A stretch of 64,000 bases of DNA from a virus: positions 107,840 to 171,839 of the IMG/VR virus record IMGVR_UViG_3300042881_003464; one strand, written 5' to 3'. The notes under the pieces are model-generated. The model was not told where the DNA came from. It saw nothing but the letters and a program-made list of their open reading frames with translations, and searched no databases. The position numbers were made by a program, and so were the translations under genes. Below are positions 10,220-18,850 of the stretch, piece after piece (the first letter of the stretch is position 1; each line of letters begins with the position of its first letter).

Positions 10220-10528
10220 ATGGATTCTAACGACCTAGTTGCCTACGCTCGATCAAGATTTGATCACGAATCGGCTAAAAAATTATTGAGAGAAAAGTAC
10301 GAAGCCAAGATGCTGTTTGCTCATGCAGGCGGTATGTGGCGTGCTGGACCCGAACTGTTAAGCACCTTGAACTGTTGCGTAATGGACAAGCCAGTTGTAC
10401 TTTTAGACTTGTACCATAATCCGGTACAGATCAATACCAAGGAACTCTGGAACATGGCAGCACAACGCTGGCAAGAGTGCATGAATGCGTGGTTGTTGGA
10501 ACATCAGGAACTTGGTCAAAAACGATGA
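10220..10528 (+). CDS. Conserved phage hypothetical, 102 aa
   Basis: An in-frame start at 10178 would overlap the terminator; the ATG at 10220 (MDSNDLVAYARSRFDH) is the better choice. Predicted mostly helical with a conserved-looking core (EAKMLFAHAGGMWRAGPELL). I have a recollection of similar proteins in T4-like cyanophages but no function. Stop overlaps the next ATG by 4 bases, so it is translationally coupled to the glycosyltransferase-like gene. Confidence 0.6.
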   Translation: MDSNDLVAYARSRFDHESAKKLLREKYEAKMLFAHAGGMWRAGPELLSTLNCCVMDKPVVLLDLYHNPVQINTKELWNMAAQRWQECMNAWLLEHQELGQKR

Positions 10529-11319
10529 CACAAGGTGTTCTTCTAGTAGCGTTCAACAATCAGCAAGTTGACTATGTAAACATTGCTGCGTGGAACGCAC
10601 AACGTATAAAACACTATCTTGACTTGCCTGTGGCAGTGGTCACAGACTGTGTTGATCATCCCAAAATTCACTGTTTTGATCAGGTAATACATCGCAGCAA
10701 GCCACAGTCGGGTTCAAGATACTTTCATGATCTAGACCAAGTGGTTGATTGGCACAATCATGATCGAAGTCATTCTGCACTGTTGTCGCCGTTTGATCAA
10801 ACACTACTGCTGGATGTTGATTACATAGTCAACAGCAATCAACTGCGTGATTTGTTGGCTATAGATCAAGATTTTGTGTGTCATAGATATGCTGTGAATG
10901 CCAGAACAGGTGATAAGTTCAATACCACATTTGGCAAGTATCATATGCCGATGTATTGGGCCACTGTGATATGTTACCGTGCTAGTCTCAAGAGCCAGGT
11001 CATATTCAATACCATGCAAATGGTACAGCAGCATTGGTCACACTATAGAAATCTCTATGGTATCAATCGAGCAGCGTTTAGAAATGATCATGCTTTGAGC
11101 ATTGCTTTGACATTGGAATCAGGCAACACACTACAAACCACTGATATACCTTGGAACCTTGTGAGTGTGTTACCAGAAGATCAGTTGACCTTTGATCATG
11201 ATAAGTTTGTGTTAGAATGGCAAGACGGAAAACGCCAACGATATATCACAATCAAAAATCAAGATTTTCACGCCATGGGAAAAAGTTATTTGGAGAAGAT
11301 AATTGCCAATCAAATCTGA
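10525..11319 (+). CDS. Glycosyltransferase-like protein, 264 aa
   Basis: ATGA overlap fixes the start. N-terminus GVLLVAFNN followed by a Rossmann-like half, then LLLDVDYIV near residue 95, a DXD-type metal/nucleotide-sugar site in the usual GT-A position (hydrophobic strand followed by DxD). A later NDHALSIAL segment (about residue 192) resembles the substrate-binding part of GT-A folds. It probably transfers a sugar from a nucleotide donor; acceptor unknown. First of several transferase candidates directly behind the tail genes. Confidence 0.6.
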   Translation: MTQGVLLVAFNNQQVDYVNIAAWNAQRIKHYLDLPVAVVTDCVDHPKIHCFDQVIHRSKPQSGSRYFHDLDQVVDWHNHDRSHSALLSPFDQTLLLDVDYIVNSNQLRDLLAIDQDFVCHRYAVNARTGDKFNTTFGKYHMPMYWATVICYRASLKSQVIFNTMQMVQQHWSHYRNLYGINRAAFRNDHALSIALTLESGNTLQTTDIPWNLVSVLPEDQLTFDHDKFVLEWQDGKRQRYITIKNQDFHAMGKSYLEKIIANQI

Positions 11320-12034
11320 ACGTGGATTTGTTATTCCCGCATTTAACACTCAAGATGTTGATTATGAAGCCTGCGCACGTAGGCTTGCTCAAAGCATTTT
11401 GTATTATCATCCCTCGGCCGAAGTCACTGTTTTAACCAATCAGGATTTACCTCAGACTGAACTACAAGGACAAGCACTGGACTACTTTGCCTACAAACTA
11501 AGTCCTTATCGCCAGACCATTAAACTAGAAGCTGATATGTTAATGGCTGGTCCATGTATGCATTGGTTTGACATCATGCAACATCGTGATCTTTGTATTT
11601 CCACAGGATGCCGAGACTTCTATGGCAACATCGCCAATTCAAGATATTATCGCAAGTTTCTTGACAACAATCGTCTTGCTGATGTGTACAATGCCATCAC
11701 CTATTGGAGAGCCAGTCAACTAGCACATGATTTCTTCACTTGGTGTCGCAGGATTTTTACTCAGTGGCAAGAGTACAAAAAACTAGTAGCATTTGCAGAT
11801 CCAGAGCCCAGTACTGATTTTGTATATGCTATGGCAGCTCAAATCGTTGGGCCAGAAAATGTCACAATGCCCTGGTCCACATTTCCCAAAATCTCGCATT
11901 TCAAGCAACACATCCTGGGCACTCACACACCAGACTGGACCAAAGAACTAGTTTGGGAAACGGATCCCTTACGTATCAATACTGTGGCTCAATGGGGTGC
12001 GGTGCACTATCATAAAAAAACATGGACCTATTAG
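11303..12034 (+). CDS. Glycosyltransferase-like protein, 243 aa
   Basis: Starts with TTG at 11303 about 7 bases after GGAGA, overlapping the end of the previous gene. Opens GFVIPAFNTQDVDYEACARRL, then a GT-A-like topology with KLEADMLMAGPC near residue 75 where the DxD motif would be (here E-A-D). It is a diverged relative of the preceding gene's family in overall layout. Sugar donor and acceptor unknown; assignment from motif position only. Confidence 0.5.
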   Translation: MPIKSERGFVIPAFNTQDVDYEACARRLAQSILYYHPSAEVTVLTNQDLPQTELQGQALDYFAYKLSPYRQTIKLEADMLMAGPCMHWFDIMQHRDLCISTGCRDFYGNIANSRYYRKFLDNNRLADVYNAITYWRASQLAHDFFTWCRRIFTQWQEYKKLVAFADPEPSTDFVYAMAAQIVGPENVTMPWSTFPKISHFKQHILGTHTPDWTKELVWETDPLRINTVAQWGAVHYHKKTWTY

Positions 12035-12357
12035 AATTTTGGCGTGAAGTAGAAAAACATCTTGAACCGGAAGTTGTTTCTAAGATTTCCTATCGAGTGT
12101 ACTACGACGATCACGGGCAGGTGCTATTTTATAGCATGGAGGATCGGCCTGGTAACTATTTAGAGATTGACAGAGAGACCTACGAACGTTCTAATACTCG
12201 TGTGCGTGTGGTCAATAGCGAGTTGGTACCAATTAAGACACCAGTTAGTTCTAAGCTAGCGCCAGCAGAAGCTGGACAGGCATGCCATGCTAACAACGTG
12301 ATTGTGATCACTGACATTGAACCGCATCAAAAATGGAATTTAAAATACTATGACTGA
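12022..12357 (+). CDS. Hypothetical protein, 111 aa
   Basis: Overlaps both neighbours by a few bases (start within the previous gene's end, stop within the next gene's start), which supports it as a real member of the operon. Acidic N-terminus (MDLLEFWREVEKHLEPE), then mixed alpha/beta; no motif I recognise. Related short proteins often accompany phage glycosyltransferases, but no function can be assigned. Confidence 0.6.
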   Translation: MDLLEFWREVEKHLEPEVVSKISYRVYYDDHGQVLFYSMEDRPGNYLEIDRETYERSNTRVRVVNSELVPIKTPVSSKLAPAEAGQACHANNVIVITDIEPHQKWNLKYYD

Positions 12358-13246
12358 GATAGTTGATATTGCTGATTTAGACTGTATATTTCTAACCTAT
12401 GATGAACCAAATGCTGAGGAAAATTGGGTACGTGTTCGGAACATGGTACCCTGGGCAAGACGAGTGGATGGTATTAAAGGGTCAGACGCCGCCCACAAGG
12501 CAGCAGCGATGGCTTCGACCACTGATCGTTTTGTGTTACTTGATGGCGATAATATCCCTGATATTAGCTTCTTTTCAAGTCAGCTGGTATTGGATAGCAC
12601 TAACTCTGATTGTGTATTTCGCTGGCGGGCTAGGAATAATGTTAATGGCTTGATGTATGGCAACGGAGGTATAAGTTGCTGGACCAAAGAGTATGTGATG
12701 AACATGCGTACACATGAAGCCAGTGATGGCACAGATGAAACCACTGTAGAATTTTGTTTCCATCCACAATATTGGGCCATGCATGACTGTTACTCAACAA
12801 CCTATATCAATGCCACAGACTTTCAAGCCTGGCGTGCTGGGTTCCGCGAAGGTGTAAAGATGTGCCTGGATCGCGGACGTAGACCAAGTCTAAGTGAGTT
12901 TCAACAGAGAGTGGCACAGCGTAATCTTGATAATCTTACTATTTGGCACAATGTAGGCGCCGACGTTGACAATGGGCTGTGGGCCATGGCAGGCTCTAGA
13001 ATGGGCACCTACATGACCATGCTGACTAATTGGGACTATAGACAAGTTCAAGACTTTGATGAATTAGTAAAACTCTGGGACACTATCAAGGATACACATC
13101 CAGACATTGTTTCTGGTCGTGTGAGTAATGATTTGCACACACAGTTGTCTTTGCCAATATGCACACTAACCGCCGAGGGCAGTGCATTTTTCAAACATCA
13201 TTATCGTGCCAACTGGAACAACAAAGGCATTATGGAACGCGAGTAA
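12350..13246 (+). CDS. Glycosyltransferase-like protein with DGDN motif, 298 aa
   Basis: N-terminal strand DCIFLTYDEPNAEENW, a helix ending in KAAAMASTTDRF and then VLLDGDNIPD (about residues 63-72), the classic hydrophobic-strand-DxD arrangement of GT-A enzymes. The same domain occurs at the C-terminus of the protein encoded at 28665, where the DxD is lost. A conserved FQAWRAGFREGVKMCLD segment (about residue 160) is shared by the two. Likely a transferase acting with the neighbouring radical SAM and GT genes. Confidence 0.6.
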   Translation: MTEIVDIADLDCIFLTYDEPNAEENWVRVRNMVPWARRVDGIKGSDAAHKAAAMASTTDRFVLLDGDNIPDISFFSSQLVLDSTNSDCVFRWRARNNVNGLMYGNGGISCWTKEYVMNMRTHEASDGTDETTVEFCFHPQYWAMHDCYSTTYINATDFQAWRAGFREGVKMCLDRGRRPSLSEFQQRVAQRNLDNLTIWHNVGADVDNGLWAMAGSRMGTYMTMLTNWDYRQVQDFDELVKLWDTIKDTHPDIVSGRVSNDLHTQLSLPICTLTAEGSAFFKHHYRANWNNKGIMERE

Positions 13247-13812
13247 TGTCTCTACGTATGTATATTGATGGATGTAGTCTTACATACGGTCATGGATTGC
13301 CACGTGAGCAAAGTCTAGGGTCAATGTTTGCTAGTCAGGGGGGATACACAGTCACCGATGGATCCCGTCCTGGTAAAAGTAACATGGCCATTGCTTATGA
13401 TGTGTACCAAAATGTCAGTGGTCACGATGTATTTGTTCTAGGATGGACGTATTCATCAAGGTTTGGTATCAAGTATCAAGATCATGACATAGATTTTTTT
13501 GCTGGTTGGCACGGTCAGGGGCTTGGTATCAGCAATCAACAGCTGGATACGGCGAGCCAGGAAGTTTACAAATACTTTTACACTGTGTTTGGTCCTCCCT
13601 ACAGTGATAATTTAAGCAACATGTTAATTGACACCACAATGAGCTTTTTACAAAACAAAATTGCTGTGGGCTTTACGTGGGAAAACCGTGACACTCAACA
13701 TCGGTTATTGATGCCTTTTATTGGTCCCAATCATAGATTGCCTGATGGGCATCTATCTGCGCAAGGCACTGCGGTTTTGTACAATCTTTTACAACAGGAA
13801 CTAGATGTCTAA
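13246..13812 (+). CDS. SGNH/GDSL-like hydrolase, 188 aa
   Basis: Start ATG overlaps the previous stop (TAATG). N-terminal MYIDGCSLTYGHGLP is a GDS-like nucleophile block (Ser in GCSLT). Asn in SRPGKSNMA and a C-terminal DGHLSAQG (Asp and His of the catalytic dyad) complete the SGNH pattern. Such enzymes are esterases or acyl-hydrolases that trim O-acetyl groups from glycans; an actual substrate cannot be inferred. A second SGNH-type gene is at 33109. Confidence 0.6.
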   Translation: MSLRMYIDGCSLTYGHGLPREQSLGSMFASQGGYTVTDGSRPGKSNMAIAYDVYQNVSGHDVFVLGWTYSSRFGIKYQDHDIDFFAGWHGQGLGISNQQLDTASQEVYKYFYTVFGPPYSDNLSNMLIDTTMSFLQNKIAVGFTWENRDTQHRLLMPFIGPNHRLPDGHLSAQGTAVLYNLLQQELDV

Positions 13813-15190
13813 AAGTGTTTTTCTAAACAACGCAGAAGAGATGCGCGACAAGCTAGGTCCTGCACGTTGCTACGCTAAATGGAAGCAGGTAAGTCTGCAC
13901 CTGACCACGGGCATGACCAATAGTTGTTACCATCCGCCATTGCACGAAATAGATGTATCGCTTTTGGCTGACAATCCCAGTGCCTTGCACAACACGCCTT
14001 ATAAAAAAACACAGCGCAAAATCATGCTGCGTAATGAGCGACCTAGTGAATGTCAGTACTGCTGGAACATGGAGGATCTTGGCGAACTTAGTGATCGTCA
14101 CTATCGATCTGGCGAACCCTGGGCTGAGATTGATTTGGACGCATTGTCTGGCGACGAAGATATAATACCCAGTTACGTTGAAGTTAATTTTAGCAATGTT
14201 TGTAATCTAGCCTGTAGCTATTGCAGTCCACAGTTTAGTTCTACCTGGATGGAAGATGCGCAGAGGCATGGTGCCTTTCCTACTCGAATACCTCACAACG
14301 ATCCTGCGCACTTCAAAGGACGCAAAAGACCTATACCTGTGCGAGAACACAATCCTTATCTAGATGCGTTTTGGCGGTGGTGGCCACAACTTTATCCACG
14401 TCTGCGTCATTTCCGTATGACTGGTGGTGAGCCAATACTAGACAAAAACACCTACAAGGTTTTTGATTACATACTGGCATCGCCACATCCTGAATTGCAC
14501 ATAGATGTCACTAGTAATTTCAGTGTGCCAACAGAGATTTTTCTAGGGTACCTAGAGTATATAAAAAAGCTATGTGCGACCAAGATTGAACACTTCATGC
14601 AGTATGTTAGTATTGACACAGGAGACTGGACACAGGCAGCATACATCAGACGTGGCATGCATTCAACTCAGTTCTTGGCCAATGTCAACAGTTACCTTGA
14701 CAATGTTCAAGAAAAAAACAGCCTGACTTTTATTGTGACCTTGAACAACTTGAGTATAGTAGGCATAGATGCACTGCTAGATTATATCTTGGAACTCAGA
14801 TCCAGATATTCAAAAACCTATCAAAAAGTTTGGTTTGATACTCCGGTGTTGCGTAATCCTCGTTGGCAGAGCTTACAGATATTACCTGAATCCTATCAAC
14901 GCAGAATGCGTCAGGCCATTGACTTTATGCGTGATAACATGATGGAAGACAACAGTTTTGTGGGATTCAAAGACTATGAAGTACAGCGCATGGAGCGAGC
15001 CTTGGCCTGGATGAGTGAGCCACAAAACACAGATGAAATCACCATGGCTAGAGCTGACTTCTACAGATTTTTCAGCGAGTACAGCAGAAGGATGTTCAAT
15101 GATTCAAATGCGTTTCAACAGGTATTTCCTGAAATGACCAGCTTTTGGTTAGAGTGTGAATCACATGCCAACGCTCAATCTATCACTTGA
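13805..15190 (+). CDS. Radical SAM enzyme with N-terminal twitch domain (1 of 5), 461 aa
   Basis: The radical SAM motif CNLACSYC uses Cys133, Cys137 and Cys140 to bind the [4Fe-4S] cluster that cleaves S-adenosylmethionine. Before it lies a block with Cys22, Cys41, Cys83 and Cys86 (CQYCW), spaced like a twitch-type auxiliary Fe-S domain placed at the N-terminus. MTGGEP at about residue 206 is the SAM-binding GGE motif. It overlaps the previous gene by 8 bases. Substrate unknown; proteins of this build occur in phages and marine bacteria. The four other copies follow downstream. Confidence 0.8.
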   Translation: MSKSVFLNNAEEMRDKLGPARCYAKWKQVSLHLTTGMTNSCYHPPLHEIDVSLLADNPSALHNTPYKKTQRKIMLRNERPSECQYCWNMEDLGELSDRHYRSGEPWAEIDLDALSGDEDIIPSYVEVNFSNVCNLACSYCSPQFSSTWMEDAQRHGAFPTRIPHNDPAHFKGRKRPIPVREHNPYLDAFWRWWPQLYPRLRHFRMTGGEPILDKNTYKVFDYILASPHPELHIDVTSNFSVPTEIFLGYLEYIKKLCATKIEHFMQYVSIDTGDWTQAAYIRRGMHSTQFLANVNSYLDNVQEKNSLTFIVTLNNLSIVGIDALLDYILELRSRYSKTYQKVWFDTPVLRNPRWQSLQILPESYQRRMRQAIDFMRDNMMEDNSFVGFKDYEVQRMERALAWMSEPQNTDEITMARADFYRFFSEYSRRMFNDSNAFQQVFPEMTSFWLECESHANAQSIT

Positions 15191-16298
15191 CGAAGGCTGT
15201 GAGACCACAGAATTACTACGTCCTTGGGCAACAGAAACATTTCACGACTTTGCCACAGTGTTACCAACACCCAACCGGGTATATGTGTTTGGCCGCAAAC
15301 AATTCGCCAAGTACAATAGATTGATCAGACAGTTGGTTGATTCCAACATTCGAGTGGTATACAGTAATCCGTTTGAAGGCAGTGAAACTCTGCATTACAT
15401 CATACGCAAACTGCGTTTTGAAGATCTACTGCTTTCAAAGAAGATACTTTTGATCAGCGGTGGTGACATACGTGTTGATTGTGATTATCTTAGACATGAT
15501 CATTTTATTAGCAAAGTTCATCATTTTCCAGAAAACTTAGAAGTAATACAACACAGTGATCAGATCTATACCAAAATCAATAAGCCATATAAATTTTTGT
15601 TTTTGAACGGCAGGGCCAGGCCACATCGCAAGTGGATGGTTGAACAGTTAGACTATCTTGGACTGCTTGATCAAGCACTATGGACTTGGTTGGATCCAAA
15701 TTTCATTGATGATGGATCTTTGTGTCTAGAACAACATGGTATAGATTTGATGAACAGGCCAAGGTCTATCAAACTATTACCCAGTAAGTATGAAGTGCAA
15801 CGTTATCAAAACAGAGTTGACATGCAGTTTAGTGATCAAAAGTATGCTATGCCTACTCTGTTCAATGAAGAATGGGGAGCCATTTACCTAAATCTGGATA
15901 CCTATGTTGATACCTATTTTAGCATTGTAACCGAAACAGTACACGACAAGCCTTTTAGTTTTAGAACAGAAAAAATCTGGAAACCAATAGCCATTGGGCA
16001 TCCTTGGGTATGTGTAGCCAATGCCGGATTCAATCGTGATCTTCGAAACATGGGATTTAGAACCTTTCATGGCATTATAGATGAAAGTTTTGACAACATT
16101 GAAGATAATCATGCAAGACTTCGAGGAGTGATCAATGTTATAATAGATATCTGTAAATCACCGCGTGAATTCCTCGAAGCTGCTAGAGACATCTGTAAAT
16201 ATAATCAAGATCACATGATACACCTTAGGGAACAGATCAACAAAGACTTTCCTGATAAGTTTTTCAAATTACTAAACAACAATCAATGGATGATTTAG
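15165..16298 (+). CDS. GT10-like (GT-B) glycosyltransferase candidate A, 377 aa
   Basis: ATG at 15165 chosen; a GTG at 15156 is possible. Central KPYKFLFLNGRARPHRKW, then VTETVHDKPFSFRTEKIWKPIAIG near residue 260-285. The E-x(n)-TEK-x-x-K-P-I pattern recalls the donor-binding region of fucosyltransferase-like GT10 enzymes (FEN...TEK). Strongly similar to the next gene (62-base gap) and more distantly to the genes at 26407 and 27569. Likely transfers a sugar; function inferred from one motif and fold resemblance. Confidence 0.5.
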   Translation: MPTLNLSLDEGCETTELLRPWATETFHDFATVLPTPNRVYVFGRKQFAKYNRLIRQLVDSNIRVVYSNPFEGSETLHYIIRKLRFEDLLLSKKILLISGGDIRVDCDYLRHDHFISKVHHFPENLEVIQHSDQIYTKINKPYKFLFLNGRARPHRKWMVEQLDYLGLLDQALWTWLDPNFIDDGSLCLEQHGIDLMNRPRSIKLLPSKYEVQRYQNRVDMQFSDQKYAMPTLFNEEWGAIYLNLDTYVDTYFSIVTETVHDKPFSFRTEKIWKPIAIGHPWVCVANAGFNRDLRNMGFRTFHGIIDESFDNIEDNHARLRGVINVIIDICKSPREFLEAARDICKYNQDHMIHLREQINKDFPDKFFKLLNNNQWMI

Positions 16299-16312
16299 AA
16301 TTCAAACCGTGA
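16286..16312 (+). other. Vestige of a radical SAM gene start (duplication scar)
   Basis: Overlapping the end of candidate A is an ATG reading M-D-D-L-E-F-K-P-stop. The first 20 bases match, with one change, the start of the radical SAM gene at 17516 (M-N-D-L-E-F-K). This suggests that gene A once ended directly on the radical SAM start and that a second transferase copy was inserted by tandem duplication, leaving this remnant. Confidence 0.5.
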
Positions 16313-16361
16313 ATACGAATCCAGAGATGATGTTCTGGCAGGAATACAAAAGGCACACCAA

Positions 16362-17519
16362 ATGATTGGTAGAAAAAAACTATTTGTTGATATTTACTCA
16401 GAGATTACAGATTTGATCAAAGAGTATACTGATGGAACATTCTGGGATTTTGGCAAAGAGACACTGATTGAAAATGCGATCTATGTACTTGGGCGAGCAC
16501 AGACAAATCATAACATTGACAAAGTTAGAGAAACAATTGAAAGCGGTAAGTCCTTTATCATAGTCAGTAATCCCACTGAAGGCGCAGATACACTTAAATG
16601 GCAAGTCACTGAGTTGGGGCTGAAAGAATACAATGTTCAAGGTCGGATGCTGTTAATAGGTGGCGGCGATATAGAATCGCAATTTAATCATTTGCAATAT
16701 GAAAGTTTTTTGCCTCAAATTTTTGACGTGCCAAAAAATAAAAATGTGTACGAGTACACCGATGACATTTACAATACAACAGACAAACCTTATAAATTTT
16801 TGTTTTTGAATGGACGGAGTAGACCTCATAGAAAATATTTGTTGCAAAGTTTTAAATTATCCGGGCTGTTGGATCAAAGCTTGTGGACTAACTTGGATAC
16901 ATTCGCAGGGAGAACACAAGACCTTAAACTTATTCATAATGGAGTAGATTTAGTAGCAGAAACAATACCAGTTCAATTGCTACCAGAGCAATATGAAGTT
17001 GACAGGTATCGTAAAAATTTAAAATCTGATCTAGTACCTGGTTTTGTAAAAGATCAACTTTTTGATTTTAACAACAAATTAGAGTGGGGCGAGATTTATA
17101 TAGAGCCTAAGCCTTATATTGATACTTACTTTAGTCTGGTAACTGAAACTGTGTTTAGCTATCCATATAGTTTTAGAACTGAAAAAATTTGGAAACCAAT
17201 TGCCATTGGGCACCCATGGATAGCGGTCGCCAATGTTGGTTATTACAGAGATATGCGTAGCTTGGGTTTTCGCACATTTGATCATATCATTGATGAAACA
17301 TTTGACACTATTGACAATGACATGGATCGAATCACACGAATAAGAGATATTGTTGTAGATCTTTGCAAGAGTACAGCGAATCTCAAAGACTTTTTAGCAG
17401 CAGCAAGACCTGTTTGCGAGTATAATCAAAAACACCTATGGAACATGCGAGAAAAAGTTCGACAAGAGTTTCCTGAAAGATTTATACAGTTTATAAGAGA
17501 CAACAAACTGACAAGATGA
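16362..17519 (+). CDS. GT10-like (GT-B) glycosyltransferase candidate B, 385 aa
   Basis: Paralogue of the preceding gene along its whole length: shared KPYKFLFLNGR(A/S)RPHRK, YFS(I/L)VTETV and SFRTEKIWKPIAIGHPW blocks. Stop overlaps the next ATG by 4 bases. Its lower GC and A-rich wording compared with copy A suggests separate divergence or acquisition rather than a very recent duplication. Same inferred role as copy A. Confidence 0.5.
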   Translation: MIGRKKLFVDIYSEITDLIKEYTDGTFWDFGKETLIENAIYVLGRAQTNHNIDKVRETIESGKSFIIVSNPTEGADTLKWQVTELGLKEYNVQGRMLLIGGGDIESQFNHLQYESFLPQIFDVPKNKNVYEYTDDIYNTTDKPYKFLFLNGRSRPHRKYLLQSFKLSGLLDQSLWTNLDTFAGRTQDLKLIHNGVDLVAETIPVQLLPEQYEVDRYRKNLKSDLVPGFVKDQLFDFNNKLEWGEIYIEPKPYIDTYFSLVTETVFSYPYSFRTEKIWKPIAIGHPWIAVANVGYYRDMRSLGFRTFDHIIDETFDTIDNDMDRITRIRDIVVDLCKSTANLKDFLAAARPVCEYNQKHLWNMREKVRQEFPERFIQFIRDNKLTR

Positions 17520-18850
17520 ATGATTTAGAATTCAAGAATAGGATACTTGATCCTATTTCTCAAAGTTTTTGTGCAGCAAAGTGGTACAATGCAACCATTT
17601 GGCTGGGTTCAGGCATGACCACATCATGTCACCACCCGCCTGCTCATTTAGTGGACACTGATAATGTCCGTGCTAACCCTAAGTTACTGCACAATACGCC
17701 ACAGAAAAAACAAGACCGCGAGAAGATGCAACGTGGCCAACGTCCAGCAGGATGCGAATATTGTTGGAAAATAGAGGACATGGGACGCGATGCTGTAAGT
17801 GATCGTGTATACAAGTCCAAAATTTACACCATAGAGGACATAACCTATGCACAGCACGCACCAATCACGGAAGATATCAATCTCCGAACTCTGGAGATTA
17901 GTTTTGATCGTACTTGTCAATTTGCTTGTAGTTATTGCAATCCCGCCTTTAGCAGCACATGGGTACGCGACATACATCAAAATGGGCCCTATGTGGGACT
18001 GGCAAGCGACGGTCGCAATCATTTCACTCATGATCACGCTGGCGCTCAACTTTATAGATTCGGTGAAAGCAATCCTTACGTGGACGCCTTTTTCTCCTGG
18101 TGGGAATCTGACCTACACCTAACACTTGACGAACTACGTATCACCGGCGGTGAGCCTTTGATGTCTGGGTATACCTGGAAGTTATTAGATTGGTTCAAAC
18201 ACAATAAAGGTCGGAGCAAGACCAGACTGGCAATCAACAGCAACCTAGGCAGTCAGGTTGACATAGATAGGCTGTTTGCTAGTATTGATGCTCCTATAGA
18301 TCTTTATACCAGTAACGAAAGCATGGGCGCACACGCTGAATACATTCGTGACGGTCTTGAATGGAATGATTGGGTTACTAAAGTAGAACATATTATTCAA
18401 AATCATCATGATCAACTACGTGGACTGCACATGATGTGTACAGTCAATGCATTGTGTTTAGAAAGTTTGCCAGAGTTCCTTACACTGATGTTGACTTGGA
18501 AAAGTCAATACGGCGCAGACTTTCCTAATTTCACACTAAACATACTGCGTTTTCCAAGTTTTCAAAGTCCCTTGGTACTACCTGATTATCTACGCACCAA
18601 GTACCGCGATCAGTTGCAGTCATGGTTAAATACATTTGATCGTCACGTTTTCCTACAGCCACATGAACGCAATCATGTGCAACGTTTGATTGATTACCTT
18701 GACGTAGTTAAAACTCCACACAGCGAAGCTTTTGATTTGCCTGTATTAAGGCAAGATTTCAAACGTTTCTATCAACAGTATGATACAAGACGAGGAAAAA
18801 ACTTTGCAGAAACTTTTAAAGAAATAGGACAATGGTATGACCAAATCTGA
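17516..18850 (+). CDS. Radical SAM enzyme with N-terminal twitch domain (2 of 5), 444 aa
   Basis: Radical SAM cysteines 134, 138 and 141 (CQFACSYC); auxiliary cluster cysteines 19, 38, 80 and 83 (CEYCW). ITGGEP near residue 210. Closest to the copy at 13805 (shared HPPxH block after the second Cys and LHNTPxKK). Translationally coupled at both ends. Substrate unknown. Confidence 0.8.
   Translation: MNDLEFKNRILDPISQSFCAAKWYNATIWLGSGMTTSCHHPPAHLVDTDNVRANPKLLHNTPQKKQDREKMQRGQRPAGCEYCWKIEDMGRDAVSDRVYKSKIYTIEDITYAQHAPITEDINLRTLEISFDRTCQFACSYCNPAFSSTWVRDIHQNGPYVGLASDGRNHFTHDHAGAQLYRFGESNPYVDAFFSWWESDLHLTLDELRITGGEPLMSGYTWKLLDWFKHNKGRSKTRLAINSNLGSQVDIDRLFASIDAPIDLYTSNESMGAHAEYIRDGLEWNDWVTKVEHIIQNHHDQLRGLHMMCTVNALCLESLPEFLTLMLTWKSQYGADFPNFTLNILRFPSFQSPLVLPDYLRTKYRDQLQSWLNTFDRHVFLQPHERNHVQRLIDYLDVVKTPHSEAFDLPVLRQDFKRFYQQYDTRRGKNFAETFKEIGQWYDQI

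Noticed and set aside
12399-12653. 84-codon frame with hydrophobic stretch inside the DGDN glycosyltransferase gene
   Set aside because: Entirely contained in a better gene, other frame, no start signal.
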